From Symbiodinium kawagutii (taxonomy: Eukaryota > Sar > Dinophyceae > Suessiales > Symbiodiniaceae), in assembly GCA_009767595.1 (NCBI GenBank), contig VSDK01006142.1, positions 612,832 through 676,831 on the forward strand: 64,000 nt of DNA, given 5' to 3'. Shown here in pieces: positions 44,921 to 55,079 of this stretch (positions within the stretch are counted from its first letter, which is position 1; every line of letters starts with the position of its first letter). The translations under genes were made by a program, and so were the position numbers. The notes beneath the pieces are model-generated. The model ran no database searches. It was not told where the DNA came from and saw only the letters and a program-made list of their open reading frames with translations.

Positions 44921-45084
44921 CTGCGGGGCATTCCTAGCAGATCCCCCTGGTTGCTGAAGACCACCCGTCCAGGTGGTTTCTGTGAAAGCTCCGCAACAGA
45001 TCGCCATTTTCTTCGGTGCCTTTGGCAGTTGGATTCTCCCGGTGTGCGTTGGATTCAAGGTTTGAAGCAGCAACCAACTGGCAG
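44921..45084 (+). CDS. GC-rich island, exon on plus or minus
   Basis: Plus: acceptor CCCTGTGAAG, LRGIPSRSPWLLKTTRPGGF and LRCLWQLDSPGVRWIQGLKQ, donor CAG|GTTGAT. Minus: AG at AACCTGCCAG, phase 0, NAHRENPTAKGTEENGDLLR. The minus option matches the phase of the 45805-45946 exon. Strand unresolved. Confidence 0.45.
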
Positions 45085-45804
45085 GTTGATGTCGATTGTA
45101 CTTAGACTTGGGTTTGTTATGATCTGTTCGTGCATGATCAGAATTGTTGGCTGTGTTTTTCGATGTTTAAATGTAATGATATGTATATATGTTATATGTA
45201 TATTCATATATACATATGTTGTCAGTCTATATAATGTTCCCGATAATTTATCAGTACTATTGGTGATAATGCCATTGTTTTCCATGTTGACTACCCTCGA
45301 TTATTCCAGCAGCTTGATGGAACCACCATTCCCGTGGGAAAACCCATATTTTACCATTTTTTTCATTTGTCGTTGGTAGGATAGATCCACTTACCCAATG
45401 CTGAAGTGAGTCGCGCAACCCTCCATGTGAAAATGGTAGGCTAATTTGGGCTTGAGTTCTTGATTCACCGTTTTCTTGGATGTACTTAGCTTGTTGTTCT
45501 GGCCATGGACAGATAATTGTGTTGTTTTCTTATAGGAATGACATGGAATGACATTTGCCAGGGATCAGCCCATGGTACCCGGAATTGCTTGAGCCAATAG
45601 CCCGGTGCAAGTTTTCTCGACAGCTCCTGGTTGCTGCCGTGAAGTCGGAGCCATCTTGGAAGACACGAATGATGGCATAGGGAAGTATCAATGATGTTGC
45701 CCCGTCATGGCATCCGATCTTGTGATCATCTTCCCGGCTCGCCCAAGCCATTCCTCCGGGAACATCCCACTTGGCCGCTGGTTACCATGGTTACAGGCAG
45801 CTAC

Positions 45805-45946
45805 CTTGGAGCGCCCAGCCATCCACTGCCGGTGCCAAGGCGCCTCCCAGGTCGCACCTGAGCGCCCAGGTCCTTCGTCCAACAAGCTCCTGCAGCTTTC
45901 AAGCTGATGAAGCGCCCCAAGCGATGGCCGTGTTTCACAGCTTTCG
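45805..45946 (-). CDS. Minus-strand internal exon, 47 codons
   Basis: Minus strand: acceptor GATGTTTTTCGCAG, one base, ESCETRPSLGALHQLESCRS then GATWEAPWHRQWMAGRSK, consensus donor CCAAG|GTAGCT, phase 0. The frame is open upstream as well. Unknown protein. Confidence 0.65.
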
Positions 45947-46225
45947 CTGCGAAAAACATCTGCGGCGATTGTCCCACTGTCGCGATATGCGGATGTATCT
46001 ACAGCCTTCACCCCTTCATGTATATTTATTTTGTGTGTGTGTGTATGTGTAGTACGTGCTCATGATTGCGTAGAGACATGTAGTGGGAATGTGACGTGTG
46101 GCGTATTGAGACATAATGCGGCAATGTGAAGTGATGTGATATTACGTGATGTTATGGAACGTTTGTGTACTGTTTGTGTTTGTAATGTGTTACAATTGTT
46201 TGCATAGACTAGTATGTATGTAAAT

Positions 46226-46275
46226 ATATATATATATATATATTTATTTATTTATTTATATTTATATTTATTTAT
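46226..46275. repeat. (TA)n/(TTTA)n tract
   Basis: ATATATAT run followed by TATTTATTTATTTA. Confidence 0.9.
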
Positions 46276-46591
46276 TTGCAGAATACACAACATACAAGTT
46301 TGTATTACATGTGCATGCATATTCTCATGTTTGTCCCTGCATGCCGTGTCATTTGATTTGATGTGATTCATACATGAAATGCATCATATTTGCATGTACG
46401 CATAGACCTGGAGTTCAAAGAGAGCTCACATTGACCCCTTACATCCCAGTACTCAACTTTGTGGAAGACATAAACTTCCGCATAAACTTGATGGTAAAGT
46501 GGTAAGATTCTCATATGCTTATAAATATACAATACAACTAATACAATCATATAATTGCAGACAAGTAAATACCTGCGTACGATCAAAAGTC

Positions 46592-46765
46592 CTTATTTGT
46601 TTGTTCATTCATTCATTTGTTGGTTCGTTCGTTTCTTAATTCATTGATTTATTCATTCCTTCATTCATTCGTTCATTCCTTCCTTCGTTCATTCACTCCT
46701 TCATTCATTCATTCATTCATTCATTCATTCATTCATTCATTCATTCATTAATTCATTCATTCACA
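46592..46765. repeat. (TTCA)n tetranucleotide array
   Basis: About 40 TTCA/TTCG/TTCC units, most regular at 46690-46750. Confidence 0.93.
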
Positions 46766-46769
46766 TAAT

Positions 46770-47360
46770 CTGAAGTTTGCATGCTCCCAACCACAAAGCA
46801 ATAAGATTGACATTGGACGTCTACATTTGCATATGCATTTACATATATGTACATATTCTGTGTTACCAAACCTGTGAAAACACGCGCGTAAGTCCACCAG
46901 TTGTTGGTTCAGAAGACTCCAACAAGTCACGGGGTTAGTGTTGGATCAACTGCAAACTACCGACTATTTGTCAGAAGTACACGTCAGTCAAGAATAGCAA
47001 CATTAGCACACATTAACAGCATAGACTTAGATTTGAGCACTGGCAAGTCTGAACATTAAGACGGTTGCTAGCCATGGTGATATGAAACTGTTCACACCAT
47101 CAGGGGTATTGACGGTTGCTCGCCTACATCTGGCCAAGGTGGGGCCCCTGTGAATGTAGGTTGGGTTCGCCATTGAACAATGGCTGTATCTACCATAACT
47201 GGTGGTTCAATGTAGTTCACCTACTTGTATGCCAACTAAGCAAACTAGGGGTGCCCACCAGTGTGGTCAATAAGAGTAGGTGAATATATACAAGCTAAGT
47301 AAACTGGTGGTTATATACGTACCTGTGTATACCAACTAAGCCAACTAGTAACTAGGGGTG
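46770..47360. other. Spacer with near-repeats
   Basis: Contains a duplicated ACCAACTAAGC(C)AACTAG-GGGTGCCCACC segment (47232-47260 and 47331-47365). No exon. Confidence 0.55.
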
Positions 47361-47365
47361 CCCAC

Positions 47366-47476
47366 CTTGACCCCACATCTTCTTTGTTCGCACATGGGCC
47401 ATGAACGTTGGCATGGAAGACCAGTGCAAGCTGGCCTGAGGCACTGGGGCCTGTGATGCTACAAGGGATGGGTGCC
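47366..47476 (-). CDS. Minus-strand internal exon, 37 codons
   Basis: Minus strand: acceptor CACCAACTACAG, one base, APIPCSITGPSASGQLALVF then HANVHGPCANKEDVG, donor TCAAG|GTGGGC. Both splice signals and GC3 are strong. It lies only 170 bp before plus-strand exons, so two genes are tightly packed or interleaved here. Confidence 0.65.
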
Positions 47477-47643
47477 CTGTAGTTGGTGAACGATGGTGAA
47501 TGATGGTGAATGATGGTGACTTGTGATTGAAAATGGTTAATCATGGCCACAAAGAGGTGAAAACAACCAACAGGAAACAACAAAAAACATCAAGCGAGTT
47601 CGATCTGCCAAAGTTTGTCATAGACCAAATTTCCAGTAGCCAG

Positions 47644-47678
47644 GGCAGCGCCACCTTGCACGATCACCAGAGTTTCGG
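47644..47678 (+). CDS. Putative micro-exon, gene 47.6-50.2 kb
   Basis: AG at AGTAGCCAG; 35 bp reading AAPPCTITRVS, donor CGG|GTCGCT. Its single leftover base fits the exon at 48037. Weak alone. Confidence 0.4.
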
Positions 47679-47883
47679 GTCGCTTAACTAGCAATGTTGG
47701 GTTCACTGGAAATGTAACTGCCTGACCATGTCAGTTCTCTTATAGGAGGAAAGGGGTACGTGTCAATACAGGGGACGTGGCAATACAGCCGAAGTTCACC
47801 CATGTTGAGGAACGATATCAAATGATGGCCATTGGCAATTGCAAACACTTACAACCAGTTGCTTACATTGAACCATAGCATGT

Positions 47884-47940
47884 ATGACTACATATATGAC
47901 TACATATATGACTACATATATGACTACATGTATGACATGA
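47884..47940. repeat. 12-bp repeat GACTACATATAT
   Basis: About five tandem copies. Confidence 0.9.
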
Positions 47941-48036
47941 TACACCTTTTGTTGTTTCTTCACTTAAGTCTACCAAAACTGGTATTTGTCGCTTTTGTGG
48001 TGGATCTCGTCGTTTCACCGTTTCGCTCGGTCGCAG

Positions 48037-48104
48037 TGGTGCCTGGCCGGATGGTAACCGATCCCAATGGTGCTACCTTTGGATTTCAGAATCAATCAGC
48101 ACTG
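48037..48104 (+). CDS. Exon of the 47.6-50.2 kb gene
   Basis: Acceptor GCTCGGTCGCAG, two bases then VPGRMVTDPNGATFGFQNQS and donor CTG|GTAATA, phase 0, which matches the exon at 48556. The frame is open further upstream (LVVSPFRSVAV), so the exon may begin earlier. Confidence 0.65.
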
Positions 48105-48555
48105 GTAATAGTGATTGATGGGGGAGGTTTAATGACTAATCATGATACTTAATATATTGTTTCCAATTTACATAAATAAAGTAAAAATGAATAGATGAAT
48201 AAATAAATACAGTAGATAAAAATATATAAATATTTAGAGGTGTTGGATGCGCTTACAACAGGCATGAGTCATTGCGCACAATCCTAAACAGTAGATGGAC
48301 GAACATCCCAACAGTTCAATTGTTTGATAACTTATGGAATGTGAACAGCCGGGAAAAAAAACATACAACAACAACTTGAGTGCGGGTAACATTGCCAACC
48401 ATTCTAGAAAGCGGGTGACCATCCAAACAACTAGAGTAGGGGGATAGGGTGGTGACCCACAGCAACATTACTCTTGGAGTATTGGACTCATTAAGCATTG
48501 GTCATAATCATCAAACAGGATGGGGTTGCTGGCTTCTCTCGGTGGAGTTTTCTAG

Positions 48556-48664
48556 CAGTACCTCGCCGGCCAGCGCGCTGCGACTCTCACCTTTGATCAT
48601 TGGCCAACACTCGCCATCATTATCAAAGCCACTCATGATCCTTATGAATCCATTGGTTCAATGA
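48556..48664 (+). CDS. Exon of the 47.6-50.2 kb gene, ends at family C element
   Basis: Acceptor GGAGTTTTCTAG, phase 0, QYLAGQRAATLTFDHWPTLA then IIIKATHDPYESIGSM plus one base. The exon ends at the last base of the ATGA repeat, and the element's first two bases (GT) are the donor. The leftover base fits the acceptor at 48944-48945. Confidence 0.75.
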
Positions 48665-48760
48665 GTGTTTCTCGAAATAGGGGACCCCCCAAATCATCCA
48701 TTAATAAGCCTTTTCAGTGATAAACATATTTTTGGGTACCTCTATTTTTGAGAAGCCACC
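48665..48760. mobile_element. Family C element at an exon end, TSD ATGA
   Basis: GTGTTTCTCGAAATAGGGG to TTTTTGAGAAGCCACC, 96 bp, flanked by ATGA at 48661-48664 and 48761-48764. Its 5-prime GT is the best donor for the preceding exon. Confidence 0.88.
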
Positions 48761-48945
48761 ATGAAAATGTTGTTTCACCATTATTGTTGGTGATTTTCCC
48801 TTAGTTTTGATCACTCAAATCCCTCATAGTAATCACTGTTGCCAGAAAAAATCATCACCCAAACCATTCATGATCCCTGTTAATCCACTGGTCATATCCA
48901 AATCCCCACCATTTCGCATGACCAACTCATGCGCCCTGGTCGTAG

Positions 48946-49050
48946 GGGTCCCCCCACCCGACCTTGAGGCCGTCCAGTCATGTCGTCCGGCGGCCGAAGG
49001 GGTGTTGTTTTCAAGATGTTTTGATGTGGGTGCCCCGATCCTCCATGGAA
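48946..49050 (+). CDS. Exon of the 47.6-50.2 kb gene
   Basis: Acceptor CTGGTCGTAG, two bases, VPPPDLEAVQSCRPAAEGVL then FSRCFDVGAPILHG, donor GAA|GTTGATC leaving one base. Very high GC3. The frame is open upstream, but phase from 48664 supports this acceptor. Confidence 0.7.
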
Positions 49051-49230
49051 GTTGATCAACTACCGCTGACCTGCGTCAGTGAATTTGGATAACCATCAAC
49101 TACATCACTCCATCACCTACCACTAACGACCTTCAGTATCATTATATGACCAATGTCCACCATGATCCACTGTTAGTCACCCTGTCATTATTCACGAACC
49201 ATCCTCATCTATCAGAAACCACTACCTTTT

Positions 49231-49316
49231 TGCTGGTTTCAAACATGTTTGATTTCCCTAGTAAACGATCATTAACAATTGGTTGACTTGCGCATATGTT
49301 TCATGGCCAACCACTA
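49231..49316. mobile_element. Family E element, copy 4
   Basis: TGCTGGTTTCAAACATGTTT then ACAATTGGTTGACTTGCGC, diverged right end CATGGCCAACCACTAATG. Confidence 0.5.
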
Positions 49317-49462
49317 ATGATCATTATCAACCATTATTGACCATTGTTAACCATTATGAATCACCAGTTAACCACGCTTGTAGGGGTTGTTCAACCACCA
49401 AGCAGATCAGCTCTCACCATCATTGAGCCATCCTCATCTCCCATCATCACACCCATCCTCAG

Positions 49463-49598
49463 GAGGTACCCGGGGAGATCCGCTCAGGTCGAAGGGTGGA
49501 CTTCACCATGACTCATCGTGGCTTGGTGCTGCATCTTTGTTCAGGGTAGCCGAGTCGTTCCCTTTAGAGGCGAGGAACTACTGGGAGTGGCTGACCAA
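49463..49598 (+). CDS. Exon of the 47.6-50.2 kb gene, ends at family C element
   Basis: Ideal acceptor ACACCCATCCTCAG; GA completes Arg with the previous exon, then GTRGDPLRSKGGLHHDSSWL and RVAESFPLEARNYWEWLT. Three GT donors in register (49599, 49602, 49605) lie at or within the element start and all give the same phase, compatible with the exon at 50064. Confidence 0.75.
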
Positions 49599-49600
49599 GT

Positions 49601-49724
49601 GGTGGTTTCTGAATAGGTTGGGGTATCCCAAAAACGGATGGTCTATTATTTATTTCCCAACGTGACTGTATAGTAATGGATGATTTGGGGGTACCGGCTC
49701 TTTACTCTACTTTGAGAAACCGCC
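49601..49724. mobile_element. Family C element at an exon end
   Basis: GGTGGTTTCTGAATAGG to CTTTGAGAAACCGCC, 124 bp. Flanks AAGT and AAAT differ by one transition, consistent with a 4-bp duplication altered on one side. Confidence 0.85.
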
Positions 49725-49857
49725 AAATGTTAGGCAGGCTGACTGGTATATTCAACAAAGCTTGAGTCAGCGATCGTTGATGTTCGATCGTTCCGCATTG
49801 AAACTGAAAGGGATGGTTAACGAGCCGCTGGTTGGTTTATCCCTAATATTGTGGTAT

Positions 49858-49957
49858 GGCTGTTTCTCGAAATAGGGATACCCCCAAATCATCCTTGTTC
49901 AATAATTGTTAGTAATAAACCAACCATTTTTGGGGTCCCCTATTTTGAGAAACAACC
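49858..49957. mobile_element. Family C element
   Basis: GGCTGTTTCTCGAAATAGGG to TATTTTGAGAAACAACC, flanked by GTAT and ATAT. Confidence 0.82.
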
Positions 49958-50063
49958 ATATAACTGATATCAGATGGTAGTCAAGTGATGGTTGTTTCCA
50001 TAGAGCTGATATCAGATATAGCTTCCACCATTTTGAGAAGCAAAGTGATGGTGTTACTTCCAG

Positions 50064-50172
50064 TCATTTCTCGTTGGAAGTCAGAGAGGTCGTCGACTCG
50101 ATGCCAGGGAGACGTGCGGATCGATCCAGATCCATGGCTCCCCCGGACTCGAGGTGTCATGCCGGTGGTTGA
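50064..50172 (+). CDS. Terminal exon of the 47.6-50.2 kb gene
   Basis: Acceptor GTGTTACTTCCAG. The first T completes a codon, then HFSLEVREVVDSMPGRRADR and SRSMAPPDSRCHAGG to TGA. Arg/Ser-rich basic tail. A donor (GCCG|GTGGTT) overlaps the end, so another exon is possible. Other frame WKSERSSTRCQGDV is open but out of phase. Confidence 0.65.
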
Positions 50173-50196
50173 TGAGTAGGATGCTAGGATTGATAT

Positions 50197-50309
50197 GGCT
50201 ATGGGTCAATATTAACCATCAATAATGGCTTTTAATGACCAACCAAATCAAAGGAAAAACAATGGTTAATGATAGGGGAAACAGGGGCACAGAGTTTTGA
50301 CCCATAGCC
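50197..50309. mobile_element. Family A element, tandem with family C
   Basis: GGCTATGGGTCAATATTAA to TTTTGACCCATAGCC, 113 bp. ATAT at 50193-50196 and 50310-50313; the second ATAT is also the left repeat of the next element. Confidence 0.93.
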
Positions 50310-50313
50310 ATAT

Positions 50314-50407
50314 GAGTGTTTCTGAAAATAGGGGTACCCCAAATCATCTAGTTATGAAACATTTATGATAATACCATTTTTGGGGCTCCCTATTTTGAGA
50401 AACCACC
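50314..50407. mobile_element. Family C element directly after a family A element
   Basis: GAGTGTTTCTGAAAATAGGG to TATTTTGAGAAACCACC, ATAT at 50310-50313 and 50408-50411. The order is ATAT-A-ATAT-C-ATAT. Confidence 0.9.
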
Positions 50408-50419
50408 ATATACAGTTAC

Positions 50420-51165
50420 AGCATCCTACTCTGTAAATATACCGCACTTTTGTACTTGTTTGTAAATATACAGCCTACTTTTGTTTGTGAATTTACATAC
50501 ATGTGTGAATTTAAATATGCAGCTCTTTTTTTGTCGTGTACAGTGTACAGTGTTTGAATACATGATGTACAACCACTGACGGGCGTTATCGGATTCGTGG
50601 CTGGTCTCAGCCAAGGTGCAGTACTTACTTTCGCGAGGGAGACTTGGGTGAAGGCAGCGGCCGCCTTCCTCTATGTTTCGTCATGGATATGAGGAATGAT
50701 GGATAGACGTCAATGATCAACAGTTGATCCTGATAATCAATCAGGTTGAAAAGGGTTCACAGTGGATATGAATGGTACTGGTTCCTATAGGTGAGTCAAT
50801 AACGGTTCTTTGTACAGGTTCATGATGTTTTTGAATCAGCGGTAAATACTGGTCATAGGTTGACAGTGGCAGTTGTCATGTTTTATGTCATATAATTAAT
50901 GTATACACAATTCAAGGTCTATTTTTGCTTACTTCATTTACCTACCTGCGAACAATGTGTTTATTTGATGGTGATTCTTTGAATATGTGCTGAACAGGTA
51001 ACACTCCTTTTTGAAGCAAGCCGGGTTTGTCCCCTTTCAGTCGGCCAGTAAATACATTCATAATGTTGTTCAAGATACACCGGGAAAATTTGACATGGAA
51101 CCTGAAAATGGCCATATTGTAGAGGAAAGCAATCTTCTAAGGGCTTCCCTTTAGGTTCCAGGTTA
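50420..51165. other. Non-coding stretch
   Basis: TGTAAATATAC repeats at 50430-50520, then mixed sequence without exon signals. Confidence 0.5.
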
Positions 51166-51172
51166 AACTTAC

Positions 51173-51456
51173 CAGGGGTCCCATAACTTTAATGTTAACC
51201 ATAACTTTGGGGGGGTCCCATATTTTGAGAAACCATCATCTTGTACCCATTTGCTTTGATCCATGGCTGGTTGTTCAAGATAAGTTAAGTCACTAACTGT
51301 TGAGCACAGTAGGAGTGCAAGCCACCTGCCTGCCTTCCATAAGATCGATTTTTGCTGTGCTAGCAGGCTGTTGTATTTTATTCCGACTAATGTTAACCCA
51401 GGATTAATAAACCCCTGGTTGATTAATAAGGGGCTTACCATTTCAAAGGGAAACAA
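51173..51456 (-). CDS. Minus-strand frame crossing a truncated family C element
   Basis: Minus strand: about 94 codons, LLAQQKSILWKAGRWLALLL then YLEQPAMDQSKWVQDDG, after which the frame passes through a family C remnant (GFSKYGTPPKLW) to a perfect donor CCTG|GTAAGT. If real, part of the element is translated. The start is unclear. Confidence 0.45.
51178..51236. mobile_element. Truncated family C element
   Basis: CATATTTTGAGAAACCATC terminus and GGGGGGTCCCAT core; the opposite terminus is missing. Confidence 0.75.
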
Positions 51457-52251
51457 CGACTTTTGGGTAGTTCAACAAATGATTATCAAATGCAGGTCCT
51501 ATTGATTTTGCCGCAGATGTCAACTATGTGGGCATTAAACCCCATTATCATTGAGCATCATCAACCATCATCAAGACCCAGCTGATTGTTCGGAAAAAAA
51601 CAGTTCTTTAACCTTGGCCACTGGCATGTCGTATGGTGAGCCACCACCACGAAATCACAACTTTTGTAAACGCGGCCAAGGTTGGTGTATCGGTGGATAT
51701 CTCCAACTGGTACCATGGTTGTAGGGATTATAACCCGCCTTATCGGGTTTACAAGCACACGACTATATCCCAGTTACTTTGCCCCTACCTGCACGTACCT
51801 GCATAATGAGCTGCTTCAAGAGACTGTTTCTGTGTTTCTGTGGGCGTTACTTTCCCGGAGGTGGGATAAACAATGCTTCAAAGCACCTGTGTAAAGCATT
51901 GTTTATCACACGTCCGGGACATTTGATGATTCAGAATATACAACTTTTTCTGTGTAAGACATTTGTTGATTCAGCAGCCAGTCGTCGATGATGACTACCA
52001 TGAACAATGCATTCTAGATGAGCCTTGATCTTGGCCATCATGATTCATCATTAGTCACTGCCAAGTATTAAACATCTATCAACCAATCATGACTACTCGT
52101 GACTCATGACTCATGACTATTGGTTGCTCATGACCATCGAACAGCACTACTCACGACTACTGGTTGATCATGACTATATTAATCACTCAGGGATCACTTG
52201 TTTTCCAATTTGGCTCTTAGTCACTGTGCAGGAAGTGCACACTATTTGTGC

Positions 52252-52485
52252 TTATGGTTTGACCGGCAAACTTAAAGGAGTGTGCATTTCCCTCTTAGCA
52301 TTTGCTCCAGAATGATATATCCATGTAGGGTCGTCGCAGATTCCCAAGCCATAGTATATAGTCAGAGTAGGCCGTGGATTGTTTGCAAACAGCTGCTGCA
52401 GCCCAAACATGGCAAAGGATTCTTTGCAAATCCTAGCCTGCCACATTGCAAGTCCGGTGCATATCGACAAAGCCCGAGGACCCAT
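52252..52485 (-). CDS. Minus-strand frame from ATG, 77 codons
   Basis: Minus strand: MGPRALSICTGLAMWQARIC, FAMFGLQQLFANNPRP, TIYYGLGICDDPTWIYHSGA, stop at 52252. Protein-like but without the GC3 bias of other exons. May belong with 52667-53103 as a gene of different composition or a decayed element. Confidence 0.5.
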   Translation of the reverse strand: MGPRALSICTGLAMWQARICKESFAMFGLQQLFANNPRPTLTIYYGLGICDDPTWIYHSGANAKREMHTPLSLPVKP

Positions 52486-52578
52486 GTGAAAATCTTAGCA
52501 GTTCTCGATTTAATGAAGATCTCCTAAATCAGCTCTGACAATCATCAAAAGTCAAAGCCGGTGGCCGATGAATTATTT

Positions 52579-52664
52579 GGCTTTGGGTCAAGTTAAACCA
52601 ATGAATATTGGTTGGTGAATTGGGAGATGTTCAAGGGGTACAGCTTTTTAACCCAGAACATGTT
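52579..52664. mobile_element. Degenerate family A element
   Basis: GGCTTTGGGTCAAGTTAAACC at left, AAGGGGTACAGCTTTTTAACCCA at right; shorter than normal and without clear repeats. Confidence 0.5.
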
Positions 52665-52666
52665 TT

Positions 52667-52894
52667 TCATGGTTGAAGTTTATATGTGGAGCTTTGGTAC
52701 GTGTAATGTAAACTACACATAATCCACGTAGAATTCCGAAATACTAGCATTGCTGTAGCCAAATGCAGTTCGCTGGCCCATTGCTCAATATGACAAAGGA
52801 GCAAAGGCCCCCTGGGAATCGCAAGGTATTTGCTGCAATTAGATGACAATCTTGTGGAGCTTCGCTTTCTTATGCACTTGCAACATCGGAGCAT
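52667..52894 (-). CDS. Minus-strand frame, 75 codons
   Basis: Minus strand: AG directly before ATG (TGCTTATTCTAG), MLRCCKCIRKRSS, YLAIPRGPLLLCHIEQWASE, then AMLVFRNSTWIMC to a stop. Overlaps the end of the 52870-53103 frame in another register. Confidence 0.45.
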   Translation of the reverse strand: MLRCCKCIRKRSSTRLSSNCSKYLAIPRGPLLLCHIEQWASELHLATAMLVFRNSTWIMCSLHYTYQSSTYKLQP

Positions 52895-53103
52895 CTAGAA
52901 TAAGCACATGTTGTTTGATTTGTGTTTTTTGTCAGAATAAATGTGGAGAAAATCGATTTGTCAGCTTCCACAATGAACTGCTTCAATTCCTGCAGTTGTT
53001 GGCTTCGAATCTGGCGGTTTGCAAGTGCGTGAAATCTCTTGTTGAGTGCAAACTTATTAAAGAGGATGGCATTTGTGGTATGCATGCCTACTATGCAAAT
53101 CAT
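52870..53103 (-). CDS. Minus-strand frame from ATG, 77 codons
   Basis: Minus strand: NKFALNKRFHALANRQIRSQ then QLQELKQFIVEADKSIFSTF, strongly protein-like and helix-rich, to TAA. Adjacent frames at 52667 and 52252 on the same strand may be further exons or frameshifted remains of one gene. Not recognised. Confidence 0.5.
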   Translation of the reverse strand: MICIVGMHTTNAILFNKFALNKRFHALANRQIRSQQLQELKQFIVEADKSIFSTFILTKNTNQTTCAYSRCSDVASA

Positions 53104-53280
53104 CGCTGATAGATACCAATACTAGTTAATCAATCATGACCACGTCGAATCGTCATTGACCAATGGACAACATCGAGCAGCCATGTCAAGCTGAGGTGAT
53201 GTGCTGAGAACATAGTGATGAACGAAGAGGATATGGAACTGACATTGGCAAACCACGCAGTTTATAATGTTCATTGATAT

Positions 53281-53349
53281 GGCTATGGGTCAATATTAAC
53301 CAACCAATAATGGTGGATATTAATCAACAACAATAGGAAAAACAATGGT
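53281..53349. mobile_element. Family A element, right third missing
   Basis: GGCTATGGGTCAATATTAACC to AAACAATGGTT, then a second copy of its own left flank (TTTATAATG-TCATTGATAT). ATAT precedes the element. Confidence 0.85.
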
Positions 53350-53372
53350 TAGTTTATAATGCTCATTGATAT

Positions 53373-53468
53373 GGTGGTTTGTCCAAATCAGGGTGCCCCC
53401 CAAATCATCCAAGATGAATCATTCATAAACGAACTCGTTTTGGGCTTTCCCCATTTTAAGGAACCCCC
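53373..53468. mobile_element. Family C element, TSD ATAT
   Basis: GGTGGTTTGTCCAAATCAGGG to CATTTTAAGGAACCCCC, ATAT at 53369-53372 and 53469-53472. Confidence 0.82.
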
Positions 53469-54094
53469 ATATGGTAGTTGTAAAAAACCTGTCATTGACA
53501 TGGTCGAAATCCACAGCTGGCATTTTTTTTTGTTTTGATCGAGCAATCCAGCCGTTGGAGAATCCTCCTTTGGAGTTTGCTATTGGGCTTTTGGGATCGT
53601 GAACAATGCACATGATTACTCATGATTTGGCATGATTGAAAAAATATATGGTTCAGATTCAGGATGTGCATTATTTGCTTTTCTGACATTGTTAAGATAC
53701 TGGTTATTGACATGATTGATAGAGGTTACATGGTTAATAGTGAATAGTGTTTTTTTGACGGCGTGAAGAACGGGGTACTAACATAGCAACCATGATGATT
53801 TATTGGCCATGCTTGTGGGGGGTTGATGTTGGGACTGAATGGTCAGTGTTGTTGGCCGGTAATATTTGTATTGTATGTTCTTGTCAGGTTCTAGTGTTCT
53901 TGGTTGTCAGGTTATTGAGCATGTCAGTTAATCGATAACAACCGCAATACAACCAATAGTGGTTGCTTAGTATTCATGGTTGTCGGGTTCTACTTTTTGT
54001 GGATTGAAACTTCCTCCCCAATAACTTGTCCAGCGAACAAAAGGAATGCATAGCCGATGGTTTCGAATTCTTAGGAAGGCGGTAATGATCATGT

Positions 54095-54199
54095 GGTGGT
54101 TTCTCAAGATAGGGGATCCCCGAAAATGGTTGGTTTAGGACTATGAAATAAATTACTAATATTGGATGATTTAGGGGTCCCCAATTTGAAGAAACCTCC
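54095..54199. mobile_element. Family C element, TSD ATGT
   Basis: GGTGGTTTCTCAAGATAGGG to AATTTGAAGAAACCTCC, 105 bp, perfect ATGT at 54091-54094 and 54200-54203. Confidence 0.9.
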
Positions 54200-54579
54200 A
54201 TGTGCTATAATTATTGTTTAAACGCCACTACGGATGAATATTGGCATTGCTTGATGATATAGAATGGTGGATATGCAGCTGATATGCAATGCTAATCGTC
54301 ACGTGTTAATGATTCATGGCCACCATGATTTAATATTGGTAGAGTGCTTAGTGCTAAATACTAGCGAGCAAAAAGAATGATCAGGTATTCATGATTAGAT
54401 GCCATTACAGTCAGTGGAAACTGGTATATAGCGGTGCTTCATATAGTGGTAACGATATTTATGATCAGCCATGCTAATGGTCATATGATAATGATTGTGA
54501 GCCATTACAGCTGAGCGGAGCTAGGCTACTGGTCACATTGTAAGAATCGATTGTCATTTCAGTTCAATATTGGTAGTGC

Positions 54580-54936
54580 TTACAAATAAGAAATGGTAGA
54601 TGCTTCATGGTGGATATGAAGAGCAACATCATTTGTCATATGGTAAGGATTCATTGCCATCACGTTTGAATACTGCTTAATGAGAATGTCGAGGTAGAAA
54701 CCAGCGCGTCTTGCATTTGTGCAGAAATCTATTTCAACGTTTTCCCAACCCCTGCACCGAAGTTGCTGCAGTCCTGTGACCATTGGCTTGGTCCATGACT
54801 TCCTCAATAGTTTGCCTGTGCCATCCTGGCTTTGTGCATCTATGCGAATAGTGGCAACAACAAGTTGGGGGGAAAGCGGGCCAGCGTAAGACGGGCAAGC
54901 TTCGCAACCCAACGCATTGGCCACTAGCAAGCGCAA
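54580..54936 (-). CDS. Minus-strand coding frame, 118 codons
   Basis: Minus strand: RLLVANALGCEACPSYAGPL, QLVVATIRIDAQSQDGTGKL, WENVEIDFCTNARRAGFYLD, then ILIKQYSNVMAMNP. Amino-acid content is normal throughout; the last about 20 codons may be intronic. The frame is open a further 20 bp upstream without ATG. Not assigned to a family. Confidence 0.6.
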   Translation of the reverse strand: MRLLVANALGCEACPSYAGPLSPQLVVATIRIDAQSQDGTGKLLRKSWTKPMVTGLQQLRCRGWENVEIDFCTNARRAGFYLDILIKQYSNVMAMNPYHMTNDVALHIHHEASTISYL

Positions 54937-55079
54937 GTGTTTTTGTTTTTTTGCTCGTGATTACTTGGAGCTTGGCTTACAACAAGCCGAACGCTGAGTC
55001 GCTTGGAGTTTCTTCACGCTGCTGCATTCTTGATTAATGCTGTTTGCGCAGGCTGGAAAAATAGCGCCCGGGTGGCACC

